Below, in pieces: positions 61,353 through 64,000 of a stretch of DNA of 64,000 nucleotides. The DNA is taken from positions 124,001 through 188,000 of the forward strand of contig NZ_BMCT01000009.1 in the NCBI RefSeq assembly GCF_014635325.1. The letters are read 5' to 3'. The DNA is from Azorhizobium oxalatiphilum. Lineage in GTDB: Bacteria > Pseudomonadota > Alphaproteobacteria > Rhizobiales > Xanthobacteraceae. The notes under the pieces are model-generated. The model was not told the DNA's origin and did no database searches. It saw only the letters and a program-made list of their open reading frames with translations. Position 1 is the first letter of the stretch. Every line of letters starts with the position of its first letter. The translations under genes and the position numbers were made by a program.

Positions 61353-62729
61353 ATGAAGGTCGTGATCTGCGGGGCGGGGCAAGTGGGGTTCGGCATCGCC
61401 GAACGCCTCGCTGGTGAGCAGAACGACGTCTCCATCATCGACGCCAATCCGCGCCGCATCCAGATCGCCACCGAGCAGCTCGACGTGCGCGGCGTGGTGG
61501 GCCACGGCTCGCATCCGGACGTGCTGGCCCGCGCGGGCGCCGAGCAGGCGGACATGCTGATTGCCGTCACCCTGCATGACGAGGTGAACATGGTGGCCTG
61601 CCAGGTGGGCCATTCCCTGTTCAACGTGCCCACCAAGGTCGCCCGCATTCGGGCGCAGACCTATCTGCAATCCGACTGGCGGGGCCTGCTCTCGCGCGAT
61701 CATCTGCCCATCGATGTGGTGATCTCGCCCGAGATCGAGGTGGGCGAGATGGTGCTGCGCCGCCTCTCGCTGCCGGGCGCCATCGACACCGTGTCATTCG
61801 CCGATGGCTCGGTGGTGGTGGCGGGCGTCTATTGTGGCGAGACCTGCCCCATCGTGGACACGCCGCTCAACCAGCTCACCCAGCTGTTCCCGGACCTTCA
61901 GGCCACCATCGTGGCCATCAACCGGGGCGGCAAGGTTTCGGTGGCGCGCTCCGGCGACCATCTGCTCACCGGCGACATCGCCTATTTCGTCGCGCAGGCG
62001 GATCAGGTTGGGCGCACCCTCTCCATCTTCGGCCATGACGAAATCCCGGCCCGTCGCATCATCATCGGCGGCGGCGGCAACATCGGCCTCTATGTGGCGC
62101 AGGAACTGGAGAAGCGGAACCCGGGCGCGCGGATCAAGCTCATCGAGCATAATCGCGAGCGAGCCCAGACCATCGCCGAGTCCCTGAGCCGCTCCGTGGT
62201 GCTGCAGGGCGATACGCTGGCGCGCGAAATTCTGGACGAAGCCGGGGTTGCCGACAGCGACACCATGCTGGCGCTCACCAATGACGATCGCATCAACATC
62301 CTCTCCTGCCTTCTGGCCAAGCAGCTCGGGGCCCAGCGCATCCTCGCGCTGGTGAACGAGCAGGGATATGCCGGCTTCGCGCAGGGGCTGGGCATCGATG
62401 CCTATGTGAACCCTCGCCAGATCACGGTCTCCAAGGTGCTTCAGCATGTGCGGCGCGGGCGCATCCGCGGCGTGCACTCGCTGCTGGACGGCGCGGGCGA
62501 GATGATCGAGGCCGAGGCGCTGGAAACCTCGCCGCTGGTGGGCCGGCCGCTCAAGGACATCGACCTGCTGCACGATCTGCGCATCGGCGCCATCGTGCGC
62601 AACGGCGTGGTCATGCTGCCGCGTGGCGATACGGTGGTGCGGGCGCAGGATCGCGTGGTGCTCTATGTGGGTGCGGAGAACATCAAGCGCGTGGAGCAGC
62701 TTTTCCGCGTCAGCCTCGAATTCTTCTGA
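61353..62729 (+). CDS. trkA: Trk potassium transport regulator TrkA
   Basis: The 458-residue protein has two RCK halves: Rossmann motif ICGAGQVGFGIAE at the N-terminus and IIGGGGNIGLYVAQEL near residue 230, each followed by a TrkA-C domain. It binds NAD(H)/ATP and gates the TrkH channel for K+ uptake. It follows ntrX by 134 bases and precedes trkH by 6. ntrYX next to trkA is a common alphaproteobacterial order. Confidence 0.97.
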   Translation: MKVVICGAGQVGFGIAERLAGEQNDVSIIDANPRRIQIATEQLDVRGVVGHGSHPDVLARAGAEQADMLIAVTLHDEVNMVACQVGHSLFNVPTKVARIRAQTYLQSDWRGLLSRDHLPIDVVISPEIEVGEMVLRRLSLPGAIDTVSFADGSVVVAGVYCGETCPIVDTPLNQLTQLFPDLQATIVAINRGGKVSVARSGDHLLTGDIAYFVAQADQVGRTLSIFGHDEIPARRIIIGGGGNIGLYVAQELEKRNPGARIKLIEHNRERAQTIAESLSRSVVLQGDTLAREILDEAGVADSDTMLALTNDDRINILSCLLAKQLGAQRILALVNEQGYAGFAQGLGIDAYVNPRQITVSKVLQHVRRGRIRGVHSLLDGAGEMIEAEALETSPLVGRPLKDIDLLHDLRIGAIVRNGVVMLPRGDTVVRAQDRVVLYVGAENIKRVEQLFRVSLEFF

Positions 62730-62735
62730 GCGCTC

Positions 62736-64000
62736 ATGATCGCCGCCATCCGCCTGCTGGCTCTGGTGCTCGCGCTGGTCGCGGCGGCTGCACTCGTGCC
62801 GACGCTGGCCTCGCTCGCCGCCCGCGACGGCATGGCGGGTGGGTTCCTAGCCACCGTCCTTGGCTGCACTTTCCTGTCGGGGGCGGTCTATTTCTCGGTC
62901 CACGGACGCTCAGGCCGCATGCGCCGCCTGCATCTGTTCGGCGCCATGGCCGGGCTCTGGGTGCTGGTGCCGCTGGTGGCGGCGCCGGCCATCGCCTTCA
63001 CCACCGGCATGCCCATGCGCGCGGCGCTGCTGGAAGCGGTGTCCGCCTTCACCACCACGGGCCTCACTTCGGTGAAGCAGGGGCCGGTGGGCCTGTTCAT
63101 CTGGTTCGCGCTGCTGCAGTGGAGCGGGGGACTGCTGACCATCGTCACCGGCATCGCCGTGCTGGCGCCTGCCGGCGTGGGCGGGCTGCCCGACCGGGCC
63201 ACGGGCACGGGCGAGGCGCAGGAGGCCATCGATCTGGTGGACGCGCTGCGCGACGTGGTGCCCATCTATGGCGCCGCGACCCTGCTGGCATTCGTGCTGC
63301 TGCTGCTCACCGGCCCGTCGCTCTACGCGGCTTTCTGTCTGGCCACGGCAGTCACCTCCACCGGCGCCCATCTGCCGCCCGAGGCGCATCAGATGCTGGC
63401 GGAGGGGCTGGCGACCAAATGGGTGATGCTGCCGTTCCTGTTGTGGTCGGCCACCAGCGTGCGCTGGCACAAGGCGCTGGCCTCGCGCCGCGTCAATGCG
63501 GCGCCCGAGCAGACCGAGAGCCTGTTCATCTTCGGCTACTGGCTGGTGCTTGGCATCCTGCTCGCCGCCTATTTCTTCCGGGGTGAGGCCCATCTGTCGC
63601 TGGCCGATGCGGTGCCGGACGGGTTGTTCGCGGCGGCCTCGCTGATCTCCACCACGGGACTGGCGCCCTATGCGGGGGCCTATGCCCATGTGCCGGCCGG
63701 GCTGGTGCTGGTGGTGGCCTTCGTGGGCGGCGGCGCGCTGTCCGTGGCGGGCGGGCTGAAGGTGCTGCGGGTGCGCGCCATGCTTCTGCGGGCGCGAGGC
63801 GACCTGCTGCGCCTCGTCTATCCCAATCTCGTGCAGCCCTCGCGTACGGGGGAGGGGGGCGTGGGCTCGGCCATGCGCGGCGTGTGGGTCGGCGCCATGG
63901 CGCTGTTCATGAGCGTGTCCGTGGTGCTGGTGGTGATCGCCTCCAGCATGCCAAGCTTTGACGCGGCCCTCACGGCGGCGGTGGCGGTGGTGAGCAATAC
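62736..64000 (+). CDS. trkH: TrkH-type potassium channel subunit, 3' end outside window
   Basis: The frame is open to the window edge (421 codons). It is very hydrophobic, and contains three P-loop-like segments: AFTTTGLTSVK, TAVTSTGAHLPP and SLISTTGLAPYAG; the fourth would lie beyond the edge. It is the K+-conducting partner of TrkA, 6 bases upstream. ATG 62736 begins MIAAIRLLALVLALVAA. The total length cannot be given. Confidence 0.9.
   Translation, partial: MIAAIRLLALVLALVAAAALVPTLASLAARDGMAGGFLATVLGCTFLSGAVYFSVHGRSGRMRRLHLFGAMAGLWVLVPLVAAPAIAFTTGMPMRAALLEAVSAFTTTGLTSVKQGPVGLFIWFALLQWSGGLLTIVTGIAVLAPAGVGGLPDRATGTGEAQEAIDLVDALRDVVPIYGAATLLAFVLLLLTGPSLYAAFCLATAVTSTGAHLPPEAHQMLAEGLATKWVMLPFLLWSATSVRWHKALASRRVNAAPEQTESLFIFGYWLVLGILLAAYFFRGEAHLSLADAVPDGLFAAASLISTTGLAPYAGAYAHVPAGLVLVVAFVGGGALSVAGGLKVLRVRAMLLRARGDLLRLVYPNLVQPSRTGEGGVGSAMRGVWVGAMALFMSVSVVLVVIASSMPSFDAALTAAVAVVSN

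Overview
The window is high-GC chromosomal DNA packed with genes on both strands. It looks like an alphaproteobacterium of the order Hyphomicrobiales (Rhizobiales), and the gene set would suit a Xanthobacteraceae-like member (Azorhizobium, Xanthobacter, Ancylobacter); the genus is inference. Supporting this are ctrA divergent from fliJ, dusB-ntrB-ntrC followed by ntrY-ntrX, a fused ispDF, a pyruvate dehydrogenase operon whose E1 beta carries its own lipoyl domain, an NDUFA12-type complex I subunit, and a GANTC-rich ctrA promoter. No prophage, transposon, CRISPR array, rRNA or tRNA was found. Layout: 1-10 kb holds housekeeping and envelope genes (metallo-beta-lactamase fold hydrolase cut by the window edge, SRAP peptidase, YciI-like protein, DUF1499 membrane protein, HAD phosphatase, extensin-like protein, L,D-transpeptidase, CorA-type transporter, short-chain dehydrogenase, pdxH, a surface lipoprotein). 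10-16 kb holds a DnaJ-like co-chaperone, ctrA/fliJ, an ECF sigma/anti-sigma pair and a membrane diguanylate cyclase. 16-20 kb holds an orphan CysA-like ATPase, an agmatinase, a ChaA-like antiporter and the NDUFA12-type subunit. 20-27 kb is mainly a minus-strand block: aat, accC, accB, aroQ, a DsbA-like protein and an M48 protease. 27-41 kb is mainly plus-strand: aminotransferase, hppA, secG, pyrG, a VOC protein, a guanidine exporter gene behind a guanidine-II-like riboswitch, kdsA, then queF plus a DUF1835 gene on the minus strand, eno, a DJ-1/PfpI protein, a TSUP transporter and ftsB. 41-49 kb is the pyruvate dehydrogenase and lipoate cluster: pdhA, a small membrane protein, pdhB, pdhC, DUF465, lpdA, lipA and a COQ10-like gene. 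49-64 kb holds cinA-ispDF (minus), dusB-ntrB-ntrC, a GAF-PAS-GGDEF-EAL protein, ntrY-ntrX, trkA and trkH (cut by the window edge). How the genes work together: the 41-48 kb cluster makes acetyl-CoA, with lipA supplying the lipoyl cofactor that pdhB and pdhC carry. accB/accC and the fused ispDF draw on central carbon for fatty acids and isoprenoids. ntrBC and ntrYX are two adjacent nitrogen two-component systems, followed by Trk potassium uptake. ctrA with fliJ links the cell cycle and flagella. The best candidates for a second look are the guanidine-II-like element at 34358-34404, the unusually structured leader of the pdh operon at 40796-40945, the unknown membrane protein inside that operon, and a small AT-rich island with nested inverted repeats near 49.3 kb. 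Nothing in the window convincingly amounts to a wholly new multi-gene system.
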